64,000 nucleotides of DNA, from contig JAHBTL010000030.1 in assembly GCA_019638615.1 (NCBI GenBank), forward strand, positions 1 through 64,000, in the 5' to 3' direction. This document shows, one piece after another, positions 42,725 to 51,879 of this stretch (the first letter of the stretch is position 1; every line of letters starts with the position of its first letter). The stretch comes from Chitinophagaceae bacterium (GTDB taxonomy: Bacteria > Bacteroidota > Bacteroidia > Chitinophagales > Chitinophagaceae). The notes beneath the pieces were generated by a model that was not told where the DNA came from, did not search any database, and was given only the letters and a program-made list of their open reading frames with translations. The position numbers were made by a program, and so were the translations under genes.

Positions 42725-43269
42725 CTAGTCTATAGTCTGGATAGCCGTCTTTAAATCAAAATCAATCAGGCAGGTTTCACTTAATTTAAAGTGGAAAGGG
42801 GGGAAAATTTGCTTGTATTTGTTATCAACCAGCTCATATACTTCCGCAGAATTAGTATCAGGGTCTGCCATTAAATAATATTTTACTCCGCAGAATTCAT
42901 AAAGGCTGAACTTGGTATTCCTGTCTTTTAACTGGGTGGATTTCGAAAATATTTCTATAATTAAAACCGGGGCCTGGTAATATGGCCCTCAGGGTCTAAA
43001 TCACCGCACGCAATTGAAATATCAGGCCGCACAATATTGGTCTCATCTATTATCCAGTCCTGCTCAAACAAAACCCTGTAATTGCAGTATAATTTATTTT
43101 TACGTAAGGCAATATTGAAATAAGTATATAAATCGCCGCTCATCAATTGATGTTTGTTAAATGGCGAGGGGCTCATGGCAACCGGTATCCCTTTGATCAG
43201 TTCCCAATCGCCTTCCCACAATTTCCGGTCATTGATGGTATAAGTTGGTATATACAGGTCTGGTATCAT
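42725..43269 (-). pseudogene. Uma2 family (DUF820) restriction-endonuclease-like gene, frameshifted
   Basis: The first 102 codons (42961-43269) encode the Uma2 N-terminus: LYIPTYTINDRKLWEGDWELIKGIPVAMSPSPFNKHQLMSGDLYTYF...IIDETNIVRPDISIACGDLDPEGHITRP. They then stop at TAA just after a CCCCGG run at about 42968-42973. The family sequence resumes in another frame as PVLIIEIFSKSTQLKDRNTKFSLYEFCGVKYYLMADPDTNSAEVYELV and runs to TAG at 42725. Restoring one base would give about 181 residues, the normal Uma2 length. It could be a real pseudogene, a sequencing error or slippage at the C run. The PD-(D/E)XK-type residues (RPDIS, IIEIFSKST) are split between the halves. Confidence 0.85.
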
Positions 43270-43531
43270 GCTTTATCAAAGATAAATTAAAAGGGATGAT
43301 AATCATCAGCAAGGGTAGCACCTATGGTACATAAAGGCTTATTGTTGTTATTATTCTGCCAACGGATAACCTCTGCGAGGTATACTAACAACTTACTTTT
43401 TGGTCACCCGTAACCTGCTTGTAACCACCGACATATCCTACCTGCCTTCTGTATCGCAGATGCATCCGGCTTAGGCACCTGGATGACGCTAATATAACAT
43501 TCCTATATTTGTTGTTTCTGGCGGGGAAAAT

Positions 43532-45316
43532 ATGAACCAACTGATTAAGAAAATATACCAGTACTTTTCTCATTTGCTGCGTGTGCGGTTAAGCAAAGTG
43601 CAATATATGATGGTGGTATCGGTGATTGTAGGATTTGTATCGGGATTAGCGGCGGTACTGCTTAAAACAGTGGTACACTATATTCAGCACTGGATAGAAG
43701 TCATCCCTGTTTCAAAATTTTCTTATTTATTATTTCCTGCCATTGGCTTGTTGCTCACTGTTTTTATTGTGAAGCATTTTTTCGGCGATTGGCTCGAAAA
43801 AGGCATCCCTATGGTATTGAAAGCGATTGCGGGGCGGTCATCTTTTATACCCTTAAAGCATACCTATGCGCATATCGTTACCAGTTCTTTAACAGTAGGC
43901 TTTGGCGGATCGGTGGGACTGGAAGCGCCTATTGTAGCTACAGGTTCGGCAATTGGTTCAAATATTGCCCGCCTGAATGAAGTGAATTACCGGGAGCGCA
44001 CTTTGCTTATAGCCTGTGGCGCGGCAGCGGGTATTGCAGCAGTATTTAATGCGCCTATAGCCGGTGTAATATTTGCCATTGAAGTTTTGCTTACGGATAC
44101 TGTAGTAGTGAGCTATTTCATACCGCTTATTACTGCTACCGTAACCGGCGTGCTCTGCTCCAAAATTATTCTGAATGAATCCATCCTTTTCAACTTTACG
44201 CTCAAGCAAAGCTTTAATTACCACAATACGCCGTTTTATATACTGCTTGGTATGCTGGCAGGATTTATTTCGCTATACTATGCAAGGGTATATAAAAAAA
44301 CAGAAGGGTATATACATCGCCGTAAAATGAATAATTATGCCCGGGCGGTCATGTCGGGACTCATACTGCTTGTACTCTATTTTTTATTGCCGCCTTTGTT
44401 TGGCGAAGGATATGAACATGTAAAGCTTATTGCAAACGACCAGCTTGAAAATGTCAGCGATAACACAACCATACTTTCTTATTTGCAAAAAGAGTGGGGT
44501 ATTATTTTGTTTACCGGATTCATTGTGTTGATGAAGCCGGTGGCGGCCGGCATTACCATAGGAGGAGGAGGCAATGGCGGCAATTTCGCCCCTTCCCTGT
44601 TCGCGGGCTCCTATCTCGGTTTTTTCTTTTCTAAAATATGCAATGCCACGGGTTGGGTTCACCTTCCTGAAGGGAACTTTTCACTCGTAGGAATGGCTGG
44701 CGTTTTAAGCGGGGTAATGTATTGCCCGCTGACAGGCGTTTTTTTAATCGCCGAAATCACCAACGGCTATGAATTATTCATCCCTTTGATGATCGTATCT
44801 TCTATTGCTTTTTTCATCGTAAAGCAATACGAGCGTTATTCAATGGACACGAAGCAACTGGCGGAGCAGGGACAGATATTTACCCATCAGAAAGAAAAGA
44901 ATATCCTTACCACCATCAGCCTTAGTGAAATGCTGCAGGATAATTATGATACTATAATGATCGATAAAAAATTATCAGACCTGGTTGAGCTGGTGAAGCG
45001 GAGCGAGAAAAACATTTACGCTGTGGTTGACAGATCCGGAAAATTTACAGGCATCGTTGAGCTGAATGACATTAAGCAGAAATTATTTGAACCGCAGTTC
45101 TATCATTCCATTTCAGTAAAGTCCATGATGAAAAAGCCCCCTGCTGTTTTGTATGAAGATGAAAACATGCTTACTGCTATGGAGAAGTTTGATATCAGCC
45201 ATAGTTGGTATTTACCGGTGCTCACCGGGGAAAAAAGCTTTGTGGGCTTTATCTCCAAAACAAAGGTCTTTAATAAATACAGGGAGATACTGGCAGAGCA
45301 GGGAGATTTGTATTGA
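43532..45316 (+). CDS. ClC-type chloride channel/transporter with CBS domains
   Basis: This 594-residue inner-membrane protein has the ClC core (about 25-440) and two C-terminal CBS repeats (about 465-590). Selectivity motifs are GFGGSVGLEAP with the gating Glu131, GGNGGNFAPSLF (about 347-357) and the Tyr of NGYELFIP. The proton glutamate of the E. coli exchanger (Glu203) aligns with Val185 in FAIEVLL, as in eukaryotic ClC channels. Some bacterial exchangers also lack this Glu, so channel behaviour is only a possibility. It is a single gene, convergent with the PepSY gene. Confidence 0.93.
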   Translation: MNQLIKKIYQYFSHLLRVRLSKVQYMMVVSVIVGFVSGLAAVLLKTVVHYIQHWIEVIPVSKFSYLLFPAIGLLLTVFIVKHFFGDWLEKGIPMVLKAIAGRSSFIPLKHTYAHIVTSSLTVGFGGSVGLEAPIVATGSAIGSNIARLNEVNYRERTLLIACGAAAGIAAVFNAPIAGVIFAIEVLLTDTVVVSYFIPLITATVTGVLCSKIILNESILFNFTLKQSFNYHNTPFYILLGMLAGFISLYYARVYKKTEGYIHRRKMNNYARAVMSGLILLVLYFLLPPLFGEGYEHVKLIANDQLENVSDNTTILSYLQKEWGIILFTGFIVLMKPVAAGITIGGGGNGGNFAPSLFAGSYLGFFFSKICNATGWVHLPEGNFSLVGMAGVLSGVMYCPLTGVFLIAEITNGYELFIPLMIVSSIAFFIVKQYERYSMDTKQLAEQGQIFTHQKEKNILTTISLSEMLQDNYDTIMIDKKLSDLVELVKRSEKNIYAVVDRSGKFTGIVELNDIKQKLFEPQFYHSISVKSMMKKPPAVLYEDENMLTAMEKFDISHSWYLPVLTGEKSFVGFISKTKVFNKYREILAEQGDLY

Positions 45317-45329
45317 GGAGGCATGGACA

Positions 45330-45390
45330 ACGGGCTGCCGGCAGCCATCCACTGGCGGCTGATAGCCGAATGCTGACAGCTTCTGACTCC
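45330..45390. repeat. Dispersed word repeat, class B
   Basis: GCTGCCGGCAGCC, GGCGGCTGATAGCCGAATGC and TGACAGCTTCTGAC fill the gap between the convergent ClC and PepSY genes. On the opposite strand they read like the GTCAGCTATCAGC words at about 10704-10760. Confidence 0.55.
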
Positions 45391-45394
45391 CCTA

Positions 45395-46756
45395 CTAAGC
45401 TTTGCGTTTTCCTTTCTTTTTAAGCTTATTCAGCCATATCAAGGTTCCGGTTATAGGCAATGTTGTGGCAACCAGGCACGACAGGAAGTACAACAGCTTT
45501 GTAAAGCCGCCATATACATTTCCCACATGCAGGGCTTTAATAGAGCCTGCAATGCGTTCGTTGAATGGCTTTTCTTTAAAAATATCTTTTTTAGTTACAA
45601 CGGCGGTATATTGATCCAGCGTTAGCCTGTCGCCGGCCGCAGGAGCGAAAAATCCCGTTTTAGTTTTACTTACACTCACCGGCGCCTTTTCATCGGCCGG
45701 TAAATTGATCATATAATTACCCTTATAAGGCAATACTTTATCTGCCGTTTCTATGTAAGCTGCAATGCTCAGTCGCTGTTTTTTTGCTATCTCCGCCGTG
45801 TCAAAAAACACTGCCGCCATAGCAGTATTGCCGGCTACATTCAGCTCCCTGCCGGCATCTGTCTCCTTTTTTGCCGCCATTGCTCCTGCCGGTCCGGAAC
45901 CATCTCCCCGACCGCGGTCTTCATCGCGGGCATTACCGGCTTTTGCCGGGCCGCCTTCACCGGGTCGTCCCATGCCTTCCTGCCGGGGCTTGTAGGTTCC
46001 CAATGTTTTCTGCAAGCCATCCCTGTACCATTCAAACGACCATTGCGGGCCGGTTAAACCCATCAGTAATAAAAAGATCAGGGAATAAAACGCGAGCGTG
46101 TTATGCAGGTCGTGATTGATCCGTTTCCAGTTACCATTCCACTTTATTTTTAAGCCTTGCTTCCATGTTCTTATTTTTTGGGGAAACCATATTACCAAAC
46201 CGGTAATGCAGCCGAGCGTAAAAACAATGGTTGTCCAGCCTGAAATTTTACTGCCCAGTTCCCGGTTGGTCATGCCTGCTATAAGAGGCTTTTCCACCTT
46301 ATCCAATAATAACCAACGGTGCAGACTGAACAGGGTGCTCATGAACTCTTTAGTACCATTTTTCTCCTGCGAGTTACCCGTAATTTCGCCCGTATACGGA
46401 TTTACCATATACGAAGTGCCAAACCTTGATTTATCGTCTTTTTTTCTTGTATTGAACTGGTAGGTCCTTTCGGGGTCGGCGGGTATAGTAACTCCCGTTA
46501 CATCCCCTCCGGAAGCCTGCTTTACGATCTCTATAAATTCATCAGGACTCCTGCGTTCCAGGTTGGCGGGCTTTTCAACCTTGTATAAATGAGGAGCAGT
46601 CATTTCTGTAAGCTCAGTATTATAGGTATATACCGTACCGCTAAAGCAAATAACAATTACTATTAATCCACTGGCGAGGCCCAGCCACAAATGAATATCA
46701 TTAAACAGCTTTCGTGTTTTTTGCCATAACGATTTCTTTTTTACAGACCGTATCAT
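45395..46756 (-). CDS. PepSY-associated transmembrane protein
   Basis: This 453-residue inner-membrane protein has about four membrane segments (about 21-42 LWLGLASGLIVIVICFSGTVY; about 178-200 GWTTIVFTLGCITGLVIWFP; about 225-245 LAFYSLIFLLLMGLTG; about 420-443). A PepSY-like periplasmic region lies between the first two. Conserved His residues flank helices (DIHLW, LHRWL, DLHNTL). A Gly/Arg/Glu-rich low-complexity loop (about 255-300) is unusual. Family members are often co-located with TonB receptors and are proposed to reduce or help import metal chelates. It lies 145 bases downstream of the SusC/SusD pair on the same strand, beyond a terminator. Confidence 0.88.
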   Translation of the reverse strand: MIRSVKKKSLWQKTRKLFNDIHLWLGLASGLIVIVICFSGTVYTYNTELTEMTAPHLYKVEKPANLERRSPDEFIEIVKQASGGDVTGVTIPADPERTYQFNTRKKDDKSRFGTSYMVNPYTGEITGNSQEKNGTKEFMSTLFSLHRWLLLDKVEKPLIAGMTNRELGSKISGWTTIVFTLGCITGLVIWFPQKIRTWKQGLKIKWNGNWKRINHDLHNTLAFYSLIFLLLMGLTGPQWSFEWYRDGLQKTLGTYKPRQEGMGRPGEGGPAKAGNARDEDRGRGDGSGPAGAMAAKKETDAGRELNVAGNTAMAAVFFDTAEIAKKQRLSIAAYIETADKVLPYKGNYMINLPADEKAPVSVSKTKTGFFAPAAGDRLTLDQYTAVVTKKDIFKEKPFNERIAGSIKALHVGNVYGGFTKLLYFLSCLVATTLPITGTLIWLNKLKKKGKRKA

Positions 46757-46822
46757 GCTGTCATTTTTTATAACGTGGAAAAACCTTTTTTAATTATCGG
46801 ACGCTTCCTATAAATCAAAAAC

Positions 46823-46844
46823 CGGGTTGAATTACTTCAACCCG
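46823..46844 (-). terminator. Terminator after the locus 2 susD
   Basis: A perfect 9-bp stem (CGGGTTGAA, 46823-46831, with TTCAACCCG, 46836-46844) has a 4-base loop and is followed on the minus strand by TTTTTG. It separates the SusD-like gene from the PepSY gene. Confidence 0.85.
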
Positions 46845-46901
46845 ATGATCATTAATATGCAAGCAACCATTATTTTTTGCGAAGCAAATAAATCGTTTTT
46901 T

Positions 46902-48464
46902 TTATTTATCCCAAAATACGGTAGAGCTAAAAGGATCTATCGTACCCTGCTTTGCCACTTCCTGGCCATTGCCTGTTATTTCAGATTGCCTGTATGTTAA
47001 CCTTAATGGCCTGAATGAGGGATCAGCATTCGGACTTCTTAATGACTGAGGTATAGCGGGAATGCCTAACCGACGGTAATCGCTCCATGCCTCAAAGCCG
47101 TTAATGGTATTCAATGCAAGCCATTTTTGTTCTATTATCCTTTCTATTTTGTCAGAAGCGGTCTCCAGCTTTACTTCATCCTGCTCAATATATCCGGCAA
47201 AACCACCGGCTGCTTCCATGTAGGCAAACGACTCCTGTATCGCCAGTCCATACAACTCAGCCGCATTGCCGTCGATCCATCCCCGCTCGGCTGCTTCCGC
47301 CTGCAAAAACAAGCTTTCAAAAGAACCCATTAATACAGATGATTGTGTGGCACTTTTGAACAACGCTGCGGGTTGTCCCCCGTTTTCTTCCGGGCCTAAA
47401 AATGCGGAAGTATTTTTCATTGAAAAGTCCGCGTCTTCGGTACCAAGCGGAGCGCCTGCATATTCACCGGTAGCGGTTGCTTTAGCATATATTTTTTCCA
47501 GGCGCGGGTCATTCAGGCTCTTGTATTTCTCTACCAAAAATTCCGTGGGACGAATCGTATTATAATTACTGGTCAACGCGCCTATGGCTGTACGGTAATA
47601 CGTTTCCCATAAAGGATTTTGTAACCCTGCCGTACCGGCAATATACCCCGGGTTTATCAACGCGCTTTGCCCGGCGCCCAGGAAACCGCTCCCATCCGTT
47701 GCTATCTTAGCCAGCTCATCGCTTATATATGAGGCGTTGCCGGTTTCGCTCTGCCGGAGCAATGCCCGCAGCTTTACCGTATTGGCGAACTTTATCCATT
47801 TGGCAATATCCCCTTTGAACATAATATCGTCTGCTCCCGGTTTCTTTGAAAAAGCATCTGCGCTTTTAATATCGGCGATGCCGGAAGTAATAAGATTAAC
47901 CGATTTATCGTACACCGCTTTGCCATCTTCAAAAGCAGGGGTAGCGTTCTCCGTTCCCTGCAACGCTTCATCGAACGGCACATTGTTGTACAGGTCTACC
48001 AGGCGCATAAAATGCCAGCCCTGCATAATTTTAGCTATACCCGCGTATACCAGGTCGCCATCGGTGGTCGCCTTTGTTTCAATGTTTTTGTAGTTGGTAA
48101 GGATCTTATAAATATCTTCCCAAAAATTCCTTCCATCCCTGTCGGATGCCATCGCGCCAACCGCATAGGTTTCTTCCAGCAAAAACAAGCTTGCCGCCCC
48201 AGGACCATCCGTTGCTTTAGACCAGTAACCGGCCCATACAGCACCAAGCTGATTGAGTGACCCGCTAACGCCCGGGGAATTAGAGATGCCTATCACTTCA
48301 ATATTTACGGAACTAACCAACGCGTTGGGCAATATCTGCTCTACCGGCACATCAGAGCTCGCATTGGGGTTTTCATTAACATCCAAAAATTTAGAGCAGG
48401 AGCTGAAGAGCTGCATCACCGCTACAGCTTTTATTAAAATATATTTCGAAAATCTTTTCATCAT
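46902..48464 (-). CDS. SusD/RagB family lipoprotein (SusD-like_2 group, locus 2)
   Basis: The 520-residue precursor has its lipid-Cys at about 23 (LFSSC). Typical group features are FLDVNENPNASSDVPVEQILPNALVSS near the N-terminus and the C-terminal stretch IIEQKWLALNTINGFEAWSDYRRLGIPAIPQS. The group pairs with SusC-type receptors and is not limited to polysaccharides; some pairs import peptides, siderophores or other ligands. It lies 30 bases after its susC. The adjacent PepSY protein and divergent AraC regulator favour a non-glycan, possibly metal-related ligand. Confidence 0.93.
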   Translation of the reverse strand: MMKRFSKYILIKAVAVMQLFSSCSKFLDVNENPNASSDVPVEQILPNALVSSVNIEVIGISNSPGVSGSLNQLGAVWAGYWSKATDGPGAASLFLLEETYAVGAMASDRDGRNFWEDIYKILTNYKNIETKATTDGDLVYAGIAKIMQGWHFMRLVDLYNNVPFDEALQGTENATPAFEDGKAVYDKSVNLITSGIADIKSADAFSKKPGADDIMFKGDIAKWIKFANTVKLRALLRQSETGNASYISDELAKIATDGSGFLGAGQSALINPGYIAGTAGLQNPLWETYYRTAIGALTSNYNTIRPTEFLVEKYKSLNDPRLEKIYAKATATGEYAGAPLGTEDADFSMKNTSAFLGPEENGGQPAALFKSATQSSVLMGSFESLFLQAEAAERGWIDGNAAELYGLAIQESFAYMEAAGGFAGYIEQDEVKLETASDKIERIIEQKWLALNTINGFEAWSDYRRLGIPAIPQSLRSPNADPSFRPLRLTYRQSEITGNGQEVAKQGTIDPFSSTVFWDK

Positions 48465-48494
48465 TTAAATATTAGTCATTCAACAGTCATTCAG

Positions 48495-51400
48495 TTAAAA
48501 ACCAACGTTCACGCTGAACCCGAACATACGGGTAGGAGGTAAATGTCTCCAGCTCAGGTAACCTTCGCTGCTTCCTCCGGCATAAACAAATTCAGGATCG
48601 TTATAAATATTATCGCTGTGCCATATTGAAAACAGGTTCCGTCCTATTAAAGCAATGCCGGCGGTTTTAACCAGTTTCTGCTTTGCCAACAGGTTAGCAG
48701 GCAGGTTATACCCTATCTGTAATTCGCGCAGCTTAAAAAAGTTGGCGCTTACCGCATAGGTAGATTGCACAGGACCCACATACGAGGTAAAGTACGCCCT
48801 GTCGCCCGCTACAGGCACTGCATTCGCTTCAAACTTACCGGCTTCCGTTTCTACCACGGAACCGGGTATTACAAAAGGCTGGCGGTCGTACGCGATCGTC
48901 AGCGGGCTCGTTCCATCCTGGATCATGCGGTTAGCGGCTTCGCTGTATACTACGGCGCCGAGGCGGTAATCAAACTGCGCGCCTATGTGAAATCCTTTGA
49001 AATCAAAGCTGGTATGAAAGCCCAATTGCCAGGGAGGTGTACCGGTGCCCGCATTATACAGTTCTGTTGTACTTACCGGCAAGCCCGTTGTTCCGTTCAC
49101 AATGATATTACCGTTGGGATCTCTTTTATAATCATAAAACATAAAAGTGTTATAAGGCGATCCTATCACTACGTAGTTCTGCCTGAAAGTGTGGAGCGCA
49201 TCCAGCTCTCCATAAATTTTCTGCACTTTGTTGTCCATGTGGTACATGGTAACACCCATATTCCATCGTACATTCCTTTTACGGATCACATCGCCGCTCA
49301 CCCCGACTTCGTAAATATTATTGCTCACTTCAAAGGCATTCACCAGTGCGGTACCATAGCCGGTAGATCCGGGTATATCTGTTTGTATGATGCCATCGGT
49401 AGATAAAGAATACGCGTATGTAAGATCAACATTGAGACGGTTGTTGAAAAACCCGAGCTGTGTTCCCACTTCATAAGAAGTTACAAATTCTGGCTTCATA
49501 TTAAAGTTGGGATAGTTTGTACCCAAAGAGAAACCAGGGAGTGTACCAAAAGGAAACCCATTGGTTTGGCTGTAAGTATTGTTCAACGCGTAGGGAGAGA
49601 TGCCATTTACATTACCTGTACGGTTATACGAAGCAAACAGCTTTCCAAAGCCTAACACATTGTTCTTTAAGCCCGGAAAAGCATCGGTAAAAATAAAGGT
49701 AGCACCCACGCCGGGATAGAAATAAGAACGATTGTCTGGATTCAATACAGATACCCACTCGTTTCTGCCGGTAAGGGTTACAAACAAATAATTATCGTAA
49801 CCAGCAGTCAACTCGCCATATACAGCGGTTTGCCTGTATTGTGTAATGGATGAGCTGCCGCTTAACTGGCCTGTACTGTTGCCCGGGTTAAAAATTCCGG
49901 GAACAACCAACGCGTTCGCACCAACACTGTTCGCTTTTGTATCATCGGTCCGCAGGTTATTGCCTACAAGCAGACGTGTACTGAACTTTCCAAAGTCTTT
50001 ATTGAAGTTAAGGATGAGGTCGCTGTTTATCCTCCTGAAATCGCGGGAGCCGTCTGTTACACTTCCGGCTATATTCGTGCGCCCGGGGGTAGTATAAGTG
50101 AACTTACCGGTTGTATTGCGTGTTTGCTCATTGCGATTGTACAGGCCCACCCTGTATATAGCGCTGAACCACGATGTAAACTGATAGTTCAATTCCACGT
50201 TCGCATTCAATGTTTGCTGGTTGGTTAAAGTACGCTGGTTGGCCGCATTAAAATAAGGATTCGGCTGGTTGGTGCTATACCAATAGTTCGGGTTGGCATA
50301 CGGCACATTTTCCCAATCACGTATCTCATCATAAGGTATATGCGCGGGGTGCCTGTATACTGTAGACCATGGTTCGCTCGGAGTGACATCGTTGCGATTG
50401 TATACATAATTCACATTAAACAGCGTGGTAAGCTTTCCGAACTTACGCGAAGCATTAAAGCGAACGCCTGTCCTGGAATTTTTATCGCCTTCAATAATAC
50501 CTTTTGTAAGCACATTTTGCGCGGAGAGGAAAAATGTACTTACCTCATCGCCGCCGGAAAATGAAACATCTGTTTGTGTTGTTGCTCCCGTATTAAAGAA
50601 ATCTTTGCGGGCGTCTTTAGCTGCCGTATAAGGCAGTTCCCACTGGCTGCCATCAGGCAAAGCAGCTCCTACAGCTTTCAGGCTCCCGTCGTAAGCAGGA
50701 CCCCATGAACGGTATTCGGTAGGACTATAGTTACCATTTACACCATTGCCATATACTGTTTGCTGTTCGGGCAAACGCATTATATTTTCAAATAAAGTAG
50801 TATTGGATACAGCGATTTTCTGCCTTCCGGCTTTTCCTTTTTTAGTAGTGATCATAAGCACGCCGTTCACTCCTTCGGAGCCGTAAACTGCCGCGGCATT
50901 GGCTCCTTTCAGCACGTTAATGCTTTCAATATCATTCGGATTGATCCTGTTGATCTCGGGAACCGGAGTACCGTCCACCACATACAATGGAGAATTTTCG
51001 CCGCTATGTGACCGTATCCCCCGAAGATTCACCTGCACATCAGGATCCACCTTGCTGTCAAACATATTGATCCTTAATCCTGCTACTTTACTTGCCAGGC
51101 CCAGGATTGGATTGACAGGTTTTCCCTGGTTCAGTTCGGCATTGCCCACTTCCTGGCTTGAGGTAGCCAGCTCCCTGGCAGCCCTTTTTATACCCAGCAC
51201 ACCGGTTACCACTATTTCAGAAAGCTGCTTATTTGCTGAAACAAGCGCTAATGTGATGGTTTTTGTTTCAGGCCTTACCACGAACTCCGCAGTAGCATAA
51301 GCAATATGTGTAATCTCAAGCACCTGCCCGTTCTGAATGGCAATAGCAAACCTTCCTTCCGTATCACTCAATGCGGAAACAGAAGTGCCTCTTACTGCAA

Positions 51401-51533
51401 TACTGGCATTTTCCACCGGAATACCCGTATTATCATCTTTTAATTGCCCCGAAATGACACGTTGCTGGGCGGATGAAGCAAAAACTGAAAGAAAAAAGAC
51501 AATCAAAAAAAGTAGTTTTCTAAACATTCGCAT
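48495..51533 (-). CDS. SusC/RagA family TonB-linked outer-membrane protein (locus 2)
   Basis: The 1012-residue precursor has a signal peptide (MFRKLLFLIVFFLSVFASSAQQ, with MRM or M as start). A carboxypeptidase-like domain (ISGQLKDDNTGIPVENASIAVRG) is followed by LSEIVVTGVLGIKRAARELATSSQEV. The plug contains VNLRGIRSHSGENSPLYVVDGTPVPEINRINPNDIESINVLKGANAAAVYGSEG, and the barrel ends TRMFGFSVNVGF. It imports a ligand together with the SusD-like protein encoded 30 bases downstream. No glycosidase lies in this unit, and the divergent regulator is AraC-type. Confidence 0.95.
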   Translation of the reverse strand: MRMFRKLLFLIVFFLSVFASSAQQRVISGQLKDDNTGIPVENASIAVRGTSVSALSDTEGRFAIAIQNGQVLEITHIAYATAEFVVRPETKTITLALVSANKQLSEIVVTGVLGIKRAARELATSSQEVGNAELNQGKPVNPILGLASKVAGLRINMFDSKVDPDVQVNLRGIRSHSGENSPLYVVDGTPVPEINRINPNDIESINVLKGANAAAVYGSEGVNGVLMITTKKGKAGRQKIAVSNTTLFENIMRLPEQQTVYGNGVNGNYSPTEYRSWGPAYDGSLKAVGAALPDGSQWELPYTAAKDARKDFFNTGATTQTDVSFSGGDEVSTFFLSAQNVLTKGIIEGDKNSRTGVRFNASRKFGKLTTLFNVNYVYNRNDVTPSEPWSTVYRHPAHIPYDEIRDWENVPYANPNYWYSTNQPNPYFNAANQRTLTNQQTLNANVELNYQFTSWFSAIYRVGLYNRNEQTRNTTGKFTYTTPGRTNIAGSVTDGSRDFRRINSDLILNFNKDFGKFSTRLLVGNNLRTDDTKANSVGANALVVPGIFNPGNSTGQLSGSSSITQYRQTAVYGELTAGYDNYLFVTLTGRNEWVSVLNPDNRSYFYPGVGATFIFTDAFPGLKNNVLGFGKLFASYNRTGNVNGISPYALNNTYSQTNGFPFGTLPGFSLGTNYPNFNMKPEFVTSYEVGTQLGFFNNRLNVDLTYAYSLSTDGIIQTDIPGSTGYGTALVNAFEVSNNIYEVGVSGDVIRKRNVRWNMGVTMYHMDNKVQKIYGELDALHTFRQNYVVIGSPYNTFMFYDYKRDPNGNIIVNGTTGLPVSTTELYNAGTGTPPWQLGFHTSFDFKGFHIGAQFDYRLGAVVYSEAANRMIQDGTSPLTIAYDRQPFVIPGSVVETEAGKFEANAVPVAGDRAYFTSYVGPVQSTYAVSANFFKLRELQIGYNLPANLLAKQKLVKTAGIALIGRNLFSIWHSDNIYNDPEFVYAGGSSEGYLSWRHLPPTRMFGFSVNVGF

Positions 51534-51662
51534 TTCTTTAATTTCGCCTGTAGCTGTTAGTTATAATATTTTCGGCTGCAAATTTCCCATTGAACAGTTA
51601 CACAATACGGAAAAATAATTACGTGAAAAGGAGAAGTGCCGGTATTACCGGATCGGAAAGAA

Positions 51663-51684
51663 ATATTTCGCATTTCGGAAATAT
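51663..51684. promoter_or_regulatory. Palindrome with CGCATTTCG core, possible AraC site
   Basis: ATATTTC (51663-51669) and GAAATAT (51678-51684) form a 7-bp inverted repeat around GCATTTCG. The word CGCATTTCG recurs in front of the porin-Rieske-imelysin operon at 61743. Confidence 0.45.
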
Positions 51685-51727
51685 GTTTTACAATAATGTG
51701 ACATTTTTGTAAGTAGAATACCAATGT

Positions 51728-51819
51728 CGTTTACTTAAGATGTTGGTGACAGCACCAACATCGGTGATCGCCGTTACGGGTGTTGTCATACGCAGCTACA
51801 CTGAAACGTTAAGTAAACG
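51728..51819. repeat. Nested inverted repeat, about 92 bases
   Basis: The outer arms CGTTTACTTAA (51728-51738) and TTAAGTAAACG (51809-51819) are perfect 11-base inverted copies. Inside the left part lies a perfect 10-bp hairpin (GATGTTGGTG, 51739-51748, with CACCAACATC, 51753-51762; 4-base loop). It has no T-run and no coding capacity. Confidence 0.6.
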
Positions 51820-51879
51820 GCGTTGAAATAAAACACCATTATACTTGTTGCCATGTGAGCGTATTTTTAATGTAAGCAA

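Larger units (their letters stand above)
51534..51879. other. Divergent control region of the locus 2 susC and the AraC gene
   Basis: This 346-base gap holds a palindrome (51663-51684) near the susC side and a nested inverted repeat (51728-51819) near the AraC side, both listed separately. No gene is seen. Confidence 0.5.
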
